Positions 1 to 7,957 of a DNA stretch of 12,512 nt are shown here, in pieces (the stretch's first letter is position 1; each line of letters opens with the position of its first letter). The notes beneath the pieces were generated by a model. It was not told the origin of the DNA. It saw only the letters and a program-made list of their open reading frames with translations, and searched no databases. The position numbers and the translations under genes were made by a program. The DNA comes from Clostridiales bacterium (GTDB lineage Bacteria > Bacillota > Clostridia > Oscillospirales > Acutalibacteraceae). Where the stretch lies: assembly GCA_012511005.1 (NCBI GenBank), contig JAAZGX010000113.1:1-12512 (forward strand). Reading direction: 5' to 3'.

Positions 1-3000
1 CATCATCCGACACTGTACCGTATTCATCATCGGCATCTTCAATAGCGTATCCTGCGGCATTTTCAGCATCGTTTACTTCGGAGAACGCCTCGTCATCAGC
101 TATCGGAATAGGCACCTCATCTCCCTCAAAATTCTGTCTTAAATCAATTTCGTTGTCATCCTTATCAAGCACCTTTACATCAAGTCCTAATGATTGCAGC
201 TCTTTAATAAGAACTTTAAAAGATTCGGGGATGCCCGGTTTCGGAATATTAAGTCCCTTGACTATGGATTCATAAGTTTTTACACGACCCAAAACATCGT
301 CTGACTTAACTGTCAAAATTTCCTGTAAGGTATATGCCGCGCCGTATGCCTCAAGCGCCCAAACCTCCATCTCTCCAAAACGCTGACCGCCAAACTGGGC
401 TTTACCGCCAAGCGGCTGCTGCGTAACAAGTGAGTAAGGACCCGTTGAACGGGCGTGTATTTTATCGTCTACCAAGTGGTGAAGCTTTAGGAAGTACATA
501 ATTCCGACTGTTACAGGGTTATCAAATTCAAGCCCTGTGCGCCCGTCTATTAAAGTGACTTTACCGTCGGGGCTTAGCTCTGCTTTTTCAAGCATTTCAC
601 GAATATCGTTTTCATGCGCGCCGTCAAATACCGGTGTCATGACTTTATAACCGAGCGCCCTTGCGGCATAGCCTAAATGAACCTCAAGAACCTGCCCGAT
701 ATTCATTCGTGACGGAACGCCAAGCGGGTTGAGTATAATATCAAGCGGGGTGCCGTCAGGAAGAAACGGCATATCCTCTTGCGGTAAAATGCGTGATACA
801 ACGCCTTTGTTTCCATGGCGGCCTGCCATTTTATCCCCAACGCTGATTTTGCGTTTCTGCGCAACATAGCAACGCACTACTTTATTTACGCCGGGATTAA
901 GCTCCTCACTGTTTGCCCTTGTAAACACTTCAACTTTAACGACTATACCGTATTCGCCGTGCGGTACTTTAAGGGAGGTATCTCTGACTTCTCTTGCTTT
1001 CTCGCCAAATATGGCGCGTAGAAGTCTTTCCTCCGGCGTCAGCTCTGTTTCACCCTTTGGCGTTACCTTTCCTACAAGTATGTCGCCCGAATGAACTTCC
1101 GCTCCAACGCGTATAACGCCGCTTTCGTCAAGATTGGAAAGTGCGTCCTCACCGACATTAGGAATATCCCGCGTTATTTCTTCCGGTCCTAACTTCGTAT
1201 CCCGAGCCTCTATTTCATGCTCCTCAATATGAATTGATGTAAACACATCATCACGCACGACTTTTTCATTAATAAGAACGGCGTCTTCGTAGTTATAGCC
1301 TTCCCATGTCATAAACCCTATAAGAGCATTCTTGCCGAGTGATATTTCACCGTTTGAAGTTGCGGGACCGTCAGCTATTACATCGCCTTTTTCAACGCGC
1401 TCCCCTATTGACACTATAGGCTTTTGATTTATGCAGGTACCTTGGTTTGAGCGCATAAATTTTATGAGATTATATATATCTGTCTGACCGTCGTCCGTTT
1501 TAACTTCTATTCTGTCGGAGCTGACATGGGCAACAATTCCGTCATTTTCGCAAATGATTACAACACCGCTATCCACAGCGGCTTTGTATTCCATACCCGT
1601 TCCGACTATCGGCGACTCCGTCTTTAAAAGCGGCACTGCCTGACGCTGCATGTTAGAGCCCATTAATGCGCGGTTGGCATCATCATTTTCAAGGAACGGT
1701 ATCATCGCCGTTGCAACGGAAACAACCATTTTAGGCGAAACATCCATATAATCCGCCATAGATGCGTCAACTTCGCGGAACTCATCGCGAAAACGAACCG
1801 TAACCTTGTCTTTTACAAATTGCCCCTTATCATTTAGCTCCTCGTTCGCTTGTGCCACATAGTAATTATCCTCAACATCGGCAGTCATGTACTCAACTTC
1901 GTCAAGTACAATGTTCTTTTCTTTGTCAACCTTGCGGAAAGGCGCTTCTATAAAACCGTATTTATTAATCCGCGCAAATGTGGCAAGGTAAGAAATAAGT
2001 CCTATATTCGGTCCTTCCGGTGTTTCTATGGGGCACATACGACCGTAATGGCTGTAATGAACATCGCGAACTTCAAAACCGGCGCGGTCCCTTGAAAGTC
2101 CCCCCGGTCCCAATGCGGATAGACGGCGTTTATGCGTAAGCTCTGCAAGCGGGTTCGCTTGGTCCATAAACTGTGAAAGCGGCGACGAGCCAAAAAACTC
2201 TTTTATAGCCGCTACAACGGGTCTTATATTAATAAGGTTTGACGGAGTAGCTTTATCAGGCTCTTGTGCCTGAAGCGTCATTCTCTCCCTTACAACCCTT
2301 TCCATACGGGTAAAGCCTATTCTAAATTGGTTTTGAAGAAGCTCGCCTACCGAGCGAATGCGGCGATTGCCAAGATGGTCAATATCATCCGTATGCCCTA
2401 CATCAACGCCTAAGCAGTTTAGATAGTTTATTGAGGCTAAAATATCATCAGTTATGATGTGTTTCGGAATAAGCTCGTCACACCTTGCCTCTAACTCTGT
2501 AAGGAGGGCATCCTTATCGTCACCGCAGTTTTCCATAATCTCGCACAGTACGGTAAAGCGGACATTCTCATTAATCGAAATGTCCTCAAGCTCCTCAATG
2601 GAAATCCCCGTAAGAAAATCAAGCGGGTCTACCATGCCGTTAGAAACTACTCTGCACTCTTTGCCGTCAGCGTCAATATCCACTGTTTTCACGCCGCTTC
2701 TGCTGATTTTAACAGCCTTTTCCTGCGTGAGCTTTTCGCCTTTTTCCGCTAAAACCTCACCCGTAAGCGGGTCTATTACAGGGTTAATTACCTCTCTGCC
2801 CGTTATGCGTTCTTCAATAGACAGCTTTTTATTGTATTTATAGCGCCCTACTCGTGACAAATCATATCTATGCGCGTCAAAGAAAAGCCCGTCAATATGT
2901 GACTGCGCAGTGTCAAGCGTTGGCGGCTCGCCGGGGCGCAGCTTTTTATAAACCTCAAGCAGTGCCTCCTCGGCATTTTCAGTATTATCCTTTTCAAAAC

Positions 3001-3661
3001 TTGCTAAAATTCTGTCATCCGCTCCGAAATATTCAAGTATTTCTTCATTTGTTCCAAGCCCCAAAGCGCGGATAAATGTCGTTATCGGAATTTTTCTGTT
3101 CTTATCAATCCTGACGCTAAAAACATCGTACTGGTCAGTTTCATACTCAAGCCACGCACCGCGATTCGGTATGACCGTAGTTGAAAAAAGCTTTTTACCG
3201 TTTTTATCGTGCGTTAAGCCATAATAAATACCGGGAGAGCGCACAAGCTGTGAAATAATTACTCTTTCGGCACCGTTAATAATAAATGTGCCGCTATCAG
3301 TCATTACAGGAAAGTCCCCCATATACACTTCGTTATCAGTAATAACGCCTGTCTCTTTATTATAAAGCCGTGCCGTTACGCGCATGGGCGCTGAATAAGT
3401 AGCGTCACGCTCTTTGCATTCCGTCACGGAGTATTTCGGAACGCCGTCCATTCGATAAGCAATGAAAGTCAAGACAAGGTTTCCGGTGTAATCCGTAATC
3501 TCGTCAATATCACGAAAAACCTCTCTCAGCCCTTTTTCAAGGAACCAATTATAGGAGTTCTTCTGTACTTCTATGAGGTTAGGCATCTTCATTACTTCAT
3601 TGATGCCCGCATAACTTATTCTTTCATTTTTGCCAAGCTTAACCGGTTTTTCTTTAAGCAT
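1..3661 (-). CDS. rpoB: DNA-directed RNA polymerase subunit beta (3' end off the left edge)
   Basis: Beta subunit of the core RNA polymerase, which with beta' forms the catalytic cleft. The frame is open without interruption for 1220 codons from the ATG at 3659-3661 to the window edge. The N-terminus reads MLKEKPVKLGKNERISYAGI and then MPNLIEVQKNSYNWFLEKGL, typical from the first residues. The rifampicin-region core (LSQFMDQANPLAELTHKRRL, residues 495-514, then SALGPGG from 515) and CPIETPEGPNIGLI follow. Near residue 942 comes GDKMAGRHGNKG and then LPDGTPLDIILNPLGVPSRM. Close to the edge the protein turns very acidic, as in many Clostridia; probably only a short tail is missing, since B. subtilis RpoB is about 1190 residues. 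GGAG lies 12 nt before the ATG, and no in-frame start lies close upstream. rpoC presumably follows to the left. The upstream gene is polA, not rplL. Confidence 0.98.
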   Translation of the reverse strand, partial: MLKEKPVKLGKNERISYAGINEVMKMPNLIEVQKNSYNWFLEKGLREVFRDIDEITDYTGNLVLTFIAYRMDGVPKYSVTECKERDATYSAPMRVTARLYNKETGVITDNEVYMGDFPVMTDSGTFIINGAERVIISQLVRSPGIYYGLTHDKNGKKLFSTTVIPNRGAWLEYETDQYDVFSVRIDKNRKIPITTFIRALGLGTNEEILEYFGADDRILASFEKDNTENAEEALLEVYKKLRPGEPPTLDTAQSHIDGLFFDAHRYDLSRVGRYKYNKKLSIEERITGREVINPVIDPLTGEVLAEKGEKLTQEKAVKISRSGVKTVDIDADGKECRVVSNGMVDPLDFLTGISIEELEDISINENVRFTVLCEIMENCGDDKDALLTELEARCDELIPKHIITDDILASINYLNCLGVDVGHTDDIDHLGNRRIRSVGELLQNQFRIGFTRMERVVRERMTLQAQEPDKATPSNLINIRPVVAAIKEFFGSSPLSQFMDQANPLAELTHKRRLSALGPGGLSRDRAGFEVRDVHYSHYGRMCPIETPEGPNIGLISYLATFARINKYGFIEAPFRKVDKEKNIVLDEVEYMTADVEDNYYVAQANEELNDKGQFVKDKVTVRFRDEFREVDASMADYMDVSPKMVVSVATAMIPFLENDDANRALMGSNMQRQAVPLLKTESPIVGTGMEYKAAVDSGVVIICENDGIVAHVSSDRIEVKTDDGQTDIYNLIKFMRSNQGTCINQKPIVSIGERVEKGDVIADGPATSNGEISLGKNALIGFMTWEGYNYEDAVLINEKVVRDDVFTSIHIEEHEIEARDTKLGPEEITRDIPNVGEDALSNLDESGVIRVGAEVHSGDILVGKVTPKGETELTPEERLLRAIFGEKAREVRDTSLKVPHGEYGIVVKVEVFTRANSEELNPGVNKVVRCYVAQKRKISVGDKMAGRHGNKGVVSRILPQEDMPFLPDGTPLDIILNPLGVPSRMNIGQVLEVHLGYAARALGYKVMTPVFDGAHENDIREMLEKAELSPDGKVTLIDGRTGLEFDNPVTVGIMYFLKLHHLVDDKIHARSTGPYSLVTQQPLGGKAQFGGQRFGEMEVWALEAYGAAYTLQEILTVKSDDVLGRVKTYESIVKGLNIPKPGIPESFKVLIKELQSLGLDVKVLDKDDNEIDLRQNFEGDEVPIPIADDEAFSEVNDAENAAGYAIEDADDEYGTVSDD

Positions 3662-3811
3662 AAGACAACATCACTCCGTTCTTTTTTTGTATTTATGACT
3701 TTCACTAAACTGCGGAAAACAAGATAAAATCAACTATAAAAAGCTTTTATTCATACAATTATTTGTTGCATATTTAAATGGAAAAGAGAAAACAAGTCCA
3801 TTATAATGCAA
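3662..3811 (-). other. Untranslated leader of rpoB
   Basis: About 150 nt separate the predicted rpoB transcription start (about 3811) from its ATG. The stretch is AT-rich and ends in the GGAG ribosome binding site. The only symmetry I see is a weak AT-rich one at 3736-3750 (ATAAAA-AGC-TTTTAT). A 16-codon reading frame starting MDLFSLFHL lies early in the leader but has no ribosome binding site. I see no recognisable riboswitch or ribosomal protein leader. Confidence 0.5.
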
Positions 3812-3817
3812 TTTAGC

Positions 3818-3846
3818 ATTATACGCATTATAAGACAACTTGTCAA
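3818..3846 (-). promoter_or_regulatory. Consensus sigma-A promoter for rpoB
   Basis: On the minus strand, TTGACA (3846-3841) and TATAAT (3823-3818) are separated by exactly 17 bp, a perfect match to the housekeeping sigma consensus. AT-rich sequence with AAAAATAT lies just upstream of the -35, as in UP elements. The -10 lies in a repeat TATAATGC-G-TATAATGC (3832-3816) with an inverted copy at 3802-3809. The -35 overlaps a short palindrome, GACAA-c-TTGTC (3834-3844). These symmetries could be operators or chance in AT-rich DNA. The promoter lies downstream of the terminator at 3917-3949, so it should drive rpoB independently of polA. Confidence 0.88.
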
Positions 3847-3916
3847 GGATATTTTTGTCATATATTAAGCCTATTTGAAAAATAAATAGTACACGCTTCC
3901 GGGGGTAGCTATAATT

Positions 3917-3949
3917 AATAAGCGCGCAGCGAATGCCGCGCGCTTATTT
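3917..3949. terminator. Hairpin terminator between polA and rpoB, probably bidirectional
   Basis: A perfect 11-bp inverted repeat, AATAAGCGCGC (3917-3927) and GCGCGCTTATT (3938-3948), encloses a 10-nt loop whose inner GC/GC bases can also pair. Read on the minus strand it ends the polA transcript, and the stem is followed by the weak T-rich run TTATTAATTAT. Read on the plus strand it is followed by the better T-rich run TTATTTTAGTTTTT. No plus-strand gene lies upstream of it in this gap, so its evident job is to stop polA transcription and insulate the rpoB promoter. Confidence 0.8.
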
Positions 3950-3951
3950 TA

Positions 3952-4147
3952 GTTTTTACATTACAGTTTAGAAGCCTTGTAAATCTACTGCTTCACTAAG
4001 TATCATTCTGGCATCAGAAACTCCAATTCCCGCTTTGCGTCCACATATGCGGCAAGTGTTTGGAATATGTTTATCGTTTCAAGTCCAACGGCAGCGCGTT
4101 TTTATTGTAATGCGCCGCAGACAATTAATTTCCTATTTTCAATTCAA
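3952..4147 (-). other. Gene-free stretch after polA with coding-like debris
   Basis: No complete gene with a start and ribosome binding site is visible between the polA stop and the terminator. Two minus-strand frames nonetheless look protein-like. Positions 4003-4101 read through INIFQTLAAYVDAKREL to a TGA. Positions 3968-4078 read through CRICGRKAGIGVSDARM to a TAA that sits only 19 nt before the hairpin at 3917-3949, the usual distance from a gene end to its terminator. Both are blocked upstream by in-frame stops. This fits a decayed 3' end of a gene formerly cotranscribed after polA. I do not recognise the family, and the apparent coding character may be chance. Confidence 0.3.
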
Positions 4148-6760
4148 TCATTCTTTAGCCTCATACCAGCTTTTGCCTATGCTGACATCTGCTTTTAACT
4201 TCACTTTCATGCCGCAGGCGTTTTCCATTTCTTCTTTGAGGATTTGCGCCGCTCTTTTTGCCTCATTTTCAGGAGCATCTACTATCAATTCATCATGTAC
4301 TTGTAAAATAAGTTTTGAGCGCATATTTTCATTTTTTAGCCTGTCATACACTTTAATCATAGCAATTTTTATAATGTCGGCAGCAGTGCCTTGTATTGGC
4401 GTGTTCATAGCCACTCTTTCACCGAATGCGCGTATATTGGCGTTTGATGCCGTAAGCTCCGGTAAATAGCGTTTTCTTTTGAAAAGAGTTTCGGCATAGC
4501 CTTTTTCCTTTGCCGTCTTTTTCATTTCGTCCATATAAGCACGAACGCCTGAGTAGTTGGCAAGATAGCTTTTTATATATCTGTCTGCCTCAGCTACCGA
4601 TACGCCTATATCTTGGGAGAGGGAAAATGCACCTATTCCATACACAATCCCGAAGTTTACAGCCTTTGCGTTTGACCTTAATGTATCCGAAACATCTTTT
4701 AACGGTACACCGAACACTTGCGAAGCTGTGATAGCGTGTATATCGTCACCGTTATTAAAAGCATTTATCATCGTTTTATCGTTTGATAAAGCAGCAAGTA
4801 CACGAAGCTCGATTTGCGAATAATCCGCGTCTATTAATACATTTCCTTCGCTTGCTATAAAAAACTTTCGTATTTCCCTGCCTATTTCACTTCTAACGGG
4901 TATATTTTGCAAATTCGGCTCTGTTGATGATATTCTTCCCGTTCTTGTTTCCGTCTGATTTAGTGTGGAATGGATTTTGCCGTCGTTGTCAATTACCTTT
5001 AGTAAACCGTCACAATATGTCGACTTTAGTTTCGAGAGCGTTCTGTATTCTAAAATTTCGGGAATTATTGGGTGACTGTCTTTTAACATTTCTAAAACAT
5101 CTGCATTTGTAGAATAGCCTGTTTTCGTCTTTTTACCGTGCGGCAAGTTTAGCTTTAGAGGTGAAAAGAGGATTTCGCCAAGCTGTTTCGGTGAATTAAC
5201 ATTAAACTCCTCTCCTGAAAGCTCGTATATTATTGATTGTATTTTCTGAATTTTTTCTTCAAGCCCTTGACCGAATTCTTTTATGCCGTTTTCATCTACT
5301 CTGAAACCCTCGCGCTCCATTGAGCCTAATACCCTTGCAAGGGGTATTTCTATGTCAAAAAGAAGCTCTTTTTGATTATTTTCTTCTATTTCGGAAATAA
5401 GCTTATTACAAACAGACGGCAGAAGTGCAGAAGACTTTACTATTTGCTCATTGTCTGATACAAAGGCTGAAAGCTCTCCCCCCGATATTTCAACCTCAGG
5501 CAGATTATATTTTACGGCAAAGTTTTTTACCGCGTAGCTTGAGGCGTTTGGGTTTAATAGATATCCCGCTAAAGAAGTATCAAGCCCTATATTATTTAAG
5601 GAATATCCGTTTTCATCACAATATGAAAACAGTCTTTTAACATCTGTTGTAAACTTTTTTATAGTATTGTCCAAAAAAAGGTTTTGCGAAAATTCTATAA
5701 ATGAAAAGCTGTCGTTTAATACTAAAAAAAGTTTTCCTCTGTGACTTAATATTAAAAAATCTATGCCGGTACCGTTATACTCTATATCAAAAAATGCTTT
5801 ACCCTCGTCTTTTAGCTCCTCAAAAAGCGCGCCCAAGTTTTCGGGTAATTCAAGTTCAAATGCCTTGCTTTTTTGTGTTGCAGATACGGCAGAGGCTTTC
5901 GGCAGTACCCGCTCTATCATCTTAAACATTTCAAGCGACGCTAATTTGCGGCGGACCTCATCTTCGTTTGCAGGTTTTATAATGTAGTCTGCAATAGAGG
6001 TTATTCCCGATACTTCTTTATTTATCGTGCCTATTTCATAGCTCAAAAACGCTTCGCTTTGTGATGCTTTCAGTTTCGCTCTCACAGGCTCTTTTATATC
6101 AATATCATCAATGTTATCGTATATTTCTTTTAAGCTATTAAACCTTGATATTAAGTCTATCGCGCCCTTTTGACCTATTCCTTTTACACCCGGTATATTG
6201 TCAGACGAGTCGCCCATAATAGCTTTTATATCAATAAGCTGAGGAGGCGTAACGCAGTATTCCTCTTTTATTTTGCCCTCGTCATAAACGGTTGTAATTG
6301 ACTGCCCCGCTTTTGTAGACGCTAAAAGCACTTTGCAGTTTTTATTTATAAGCTGAAGGCTGTCTCTATCTCCTGTGGCAATATAGCACAAGTCACCGCC
6401 CGTGCATTTGGCACTGAGTGTTCCAAGTATATCGTCCGCCTCATAGCCCTCTTTTTCAAGAACCGTATAACCAAGGGCTAAAAGCAGCTCTTTTAATGGC
6501 TGAAATTGCTCAACAAGCTCTGTGGGCGGCATGCGCCTGCCCGCTTTATATTCCTTGTATATTTCATGGCGGAAAGTAGGTCCCTTTAAGTCAAAGGCAA
6601 CGGCAATAGCATCCGGCTTATATGCGTCAATCTGATTTAGCAATATATTCATAAATCCGTATATGCCGTTAGTAAAGCGCCCGTCTTTAGTAGAAAGCAT
6701 TCTGATAGCATAAAACGCCCTGTTTAATATTGAGTTTCCATCCACTGCAAGAAGTATCAT
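4148..6760 (-). CDS. polA: DNA polymerase I
   Basis: Fills gaps and removes RNA primers in Okazaki fragment processing and excision repair. The 870 residues match the family's usual length. The N-terminal 5' nuclease domain (about 1-290) shows LLAVDGNSILNRAFYAI, EADDILGTL, ATGDRDSLQL and GDSSDNIPGVKGIGQKGA. The middle domain (about 315-470) is a degenerate 3'-5' exonuclease: D325, E327 and D373 remain in exo I/II-like positions, but the third YxxxD motif is absent, so proofreading is probably lost, as in Bacillus and Taq PolI. The polymerase domain has motif A DADYSQIELR (catalytic D646), motif B RSNAKAVNFGIVYG (F703, at the position that discriminates against dideoxynucleotides) and motif C VHDE (D823). 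GGAG lies 6 nt before the ATG. It diverges from dus and is followed by a terminator before rpoB. Confidence 0.98.
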   Translation of the reverse strand: MILLAVDGNSILNRAFYAIRMLSTKDGRFTNGIYGFMNILLNQIDAYKPDAIAVAFDLKGPTFRHEIYKEYKAGRRMPPTELVEQFQPLKELLLALGYTVLEKEGYEADDILGTLSAKCTGGDLCYIATGDRDSLQLINKNCKVLLASTKAGQSITTVYDEGKIKEEYCVTPPQLIDIKAIMGDSSDNIPGVKGIGQKGAIDLISRFNSLKEIYDNIDDIDIKEPVRAKLKASQSEAFLSYEIGTINKEVSGITSIADYIIKPANEDEVRRKLASLEMFKMIERVLPKASAVSATQKSKAFELELPENLGALFEELKDEGKAFFDIEYNGTGIDFLILSHRGKLFLVLNDSFSFIEFSQNLFLDNTIKKFTTDVKRLFSYCDENGYSLNNIGLDTSLAGYLLNPNASSYAVKNFAVKYNLPEVEISGGELSAFVSDNEQIVKSSALLPSVCNKLISEIEENNQKELLFDIEIPLARVLGSMEREGFRVDENGIKEFGQGLEEKIQKIQSIIYELSGEEFNVNSPKQLGEILFSPLKLNLPHGKKTKTGYSTNADVLEMLKDSHPIIPEILEYRTLSKLKSTYCDGLLKVIDNDGKIHSTLNQTETRTGRISSTEPNLQNIPVRSEIGREIRKFFIASEGNVLIDADYSQIELRVLAALSNDKTMINAFNNGDDIHAITASQVFGVPLKDVSDTLRSNAKAVNFGIVYGIGAFSLSQDIGVSVAEADRYIKSYLANYSGVRAYMDEMKKTAKEKGYAETLFKRKRYLPELTASNANIRAFGERVAMNTPIQGTAADIIKIAMIKVYDRLKNENMRSKLILQVHDELIVDAPENEAKRAAQILKEEMENACGMKVKLKADVSIGKSWYEAKE

Positions 6761-6802
6761 GATAAGCTCCTTTCAAGCTGTTAAAGGTTATATTCTTTAT
6801 CT

Positions 6803-6811
6803 ATTGTAGCA
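6803..6811 (-). promoter_or_regulatory. Extended -10 promoter for polA
   Basis: On the minus strand TGC-TACAAT (6811-6803) forms an extended -10 element 43 nt before the polA ATG, predicting a leader of roughly 35 nt. No good -35 is found at 16-18 bp, which is tolerated by extended -10 promoters. The expected -35 position (about 6826-6831) coincides with the -35 of the divergent dus promoter. Confidence 0.5.
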
Positions 6812-6829
6812 CAAATAACGGTAAAATGC

Positions 6830-6857
6830 GTGACTTTTAAAAATATTATGGTAGAAT
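6830..6857 (+). promoter_or_regulatory. Promoter for the dus gene
   Basis: GTGACT (6830-6835) and TAGAAT (6852-6857) are separated by 16 bp. The -10 is extended by TGG directly before it. A transcript would start near 6864, about 27 nt before the ATG at 6891 or 60 nt before the TTG at 6924. It lies back to back with the polA promoter. Confidence 0.55.
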
Positions 6858-6890
6858 ACTAAGGGTTTGTTAATACAATATTTTAATATC

Positions 6891-7901
6891 ATGAAAATAA
6901 ATATTTGGAACAGTGGGGATACTTTGGGACTGTGTAATATTAAATTTAACGGAAAAGCCGCTCTTGCACCTCTTGCGGGCGTGGCGGATAGGGCTTTGCG
7001 CGAGCTTTCCATAGGCTATGGCGCGGCTTTTACCGTTTGTGAAATGGCAAGCGCAAAAGGTATCAGCCTTGGTGACAGCAAAAGCGCCGGACTTATGAGT
7101 ATAACAGACGGCGAAAGACCTGCCGGCATACAGCTTTTCGGCGGCTGCCCTGACGCTATGTATGAAGCGGCAAAAAAGGCCCTTTTATTTAATCCGGACT
7201 TTATTGATATAAATATGGGCTGCCCCGTGCCTAAGGTCATATCCTCCGGCGGCGGCGCGGCGCTTATGAAAAATCCCGTTTTGGCGTCAGAAATTGTAAA
7301 AAATGTGGTGCGCGCGGCAGAAGGCGTACCCGTTACGGTTAAAATCCGCTCCGGTTGGGATGATAATAGTAAAAATGCCGTGTCTTTTGCAAAGACTTGC
7401 GAGGAAACGGGCGCCTCTGCCATTACTGTTCACGGCAGAACACGCACACAGATGTTTGCTCCTCCGGTTGACTTTGATATAATAAGGCAAGTTAAAAAAG
7501 CCGTAAATATACCTGTTATCGGCAACGGCGGCGTTGCAAACGGAAAAGAAGCTGCCGCTCTTTTGGAAACAACGGGCTGTGATATGATTATGGTAGGCAA
7601 AGGTGCTGTCGGCAGCCCTTGGGTTTTTGCCGAAATTAACGCATACTTAAATAGCGGTGTGGTTTTACCGGAACCGCCCGTCAGCGAGAAAATGCGCGTG
7701 ATGCTAAAGCACATCGAAAAGCTTTGCGAATATAAGGGTGACTATATAGGTATGAGGGAAGCTCGAAAGCATGCCGCGTGGTATATAAAAGGTATAAAAG
7801 GCGCCGCTCGTTATAGAGCAAAGCTTAATCTTATTGAAAATTTTGATGAGCTAGTTGAAATAGCATATCAGATAGCCGCTTTGAATACAGTTGACTTTTA
7901 A
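6891..7901 (+). CDS. dus: tRNA-dihydrouridine synthase, DusB-like
   Basis: FMN- and NADPH-dependent reduction of specific uridines to dihydrouridine in tRNA. The TIM-barrel signature motifs appear in order: LAPLAGVADRALREL near the N-terminus, DINMGCPVPKV with the catalytic cysteine (residue 111 from this start), VKIRSGWDD, ITVHGRTRTQMF, the FMN-phosphate motifs PVIGNGGV and MVGKGAVGSPWVF, and the C-terminal MREARKHAAWYIKG. The length of about 336 residues fits the family. The start is uncertain: the ATG at 6891 has no ribosome binding site, while a TTG at 6924 (MGLCNIKFNGK) has GGGGA 5 nt upstream and matches the family N-terminus better. Another TTG at 6867 lies almost at the predicted transcription start and is unlikely. 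The gene diverges from polA, and its last codons contain the promoter of the next operon. Confidence 0.95.
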   Translation: MKINIWNSGDTLGLCNIKFNGKAALAPLAGVADRALRELSIGYGAAFTVCEMASAKGISLGDSKSAGLMSITDGERPAGIQLFGGCPDAMYEAAKKALLFNPDFIDINMGCPVPKVISSGGGAALMKNPVLASEIVKNVVRAAEGVPVTVKIRSGWDDNSKNAVSFAKTCEETGASAITVHGRTRTQMFAPPVDFDIIRQVKKAVNIPVIGNGGVANGKEAAALLETTGCDMIMVGKGAVGSPWVFAEINAYLNSGVVLPEPPVSEKMRVMLKHIEKLCEYKGDYIGMREARKHAAWYIKGIKGAARYRAKLNLIENFDELVEIAYQIAALNTVDF

Positions 7902-7920
7902 CTGCCCTTTATTATATAAT
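7891..7920 (+). promoter_or_regulatory. Promoter of the glycosyltransferase operon
   Basis: TTGACT (7891-7896) and TATAAT (7915-7920) are 18 bp apart, one mismatch from the housekeeping consensus. The -35 lies within the final codons of dus (Val-Asp-Phe-stop). Transcription would start near 7927, about 30 nt before the ATG at 7958. No terminator separates dus from this operon, so read-through from dus is also possible. Confidence 0.75.
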
Positions 7921-7957
7921 TAATTGTATTGTTTTCCTTTGAAAGGTGGTTTCTTCT

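Noticed and set aside
2454..3075. Plus-strand open frames opposite rpoB
   Set aside because: Antisense shadows of a clearly conserved gene; low-complexity serine-rich translation and no ribosome binding site.
1..3661. Possible frameshift in rpoB
   Set aside because: The frame at the ATG (3661) and at the left edge (position 4) are the same modulo 3, and conserved motifs occur in order throughout with no internal stop.
3740..3811. Small upstream reading frame MDLFSLFHL in the rpoB leader
   Set aside because: No ribosome binding site and only 16 codons; its ATG arises from the TATAATGG repeat context. Not supportable as a peptide gene.
3875..3950. Small plus-strand RNA ending at the hairpin (TTGAAA ... 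TATAAT ... terminator)
   Set aside because: The spacing between TTGAAA and TATAAT is 29 bp, far from 16-18, so no credible promoter exists on that strand.
4035..4469. Plus-strand open frame opposite the polA 3' end
   Set aside because: It mirrors polA codons over most of its length, has no ribosome binding site or recognisable motif, and polA is unambiguous.
7016..7714. Minus-strand open frames opposite dus
   Set aside because: Shadows of the dus coding frame; the plus-strand product has all the catalytic motifs.
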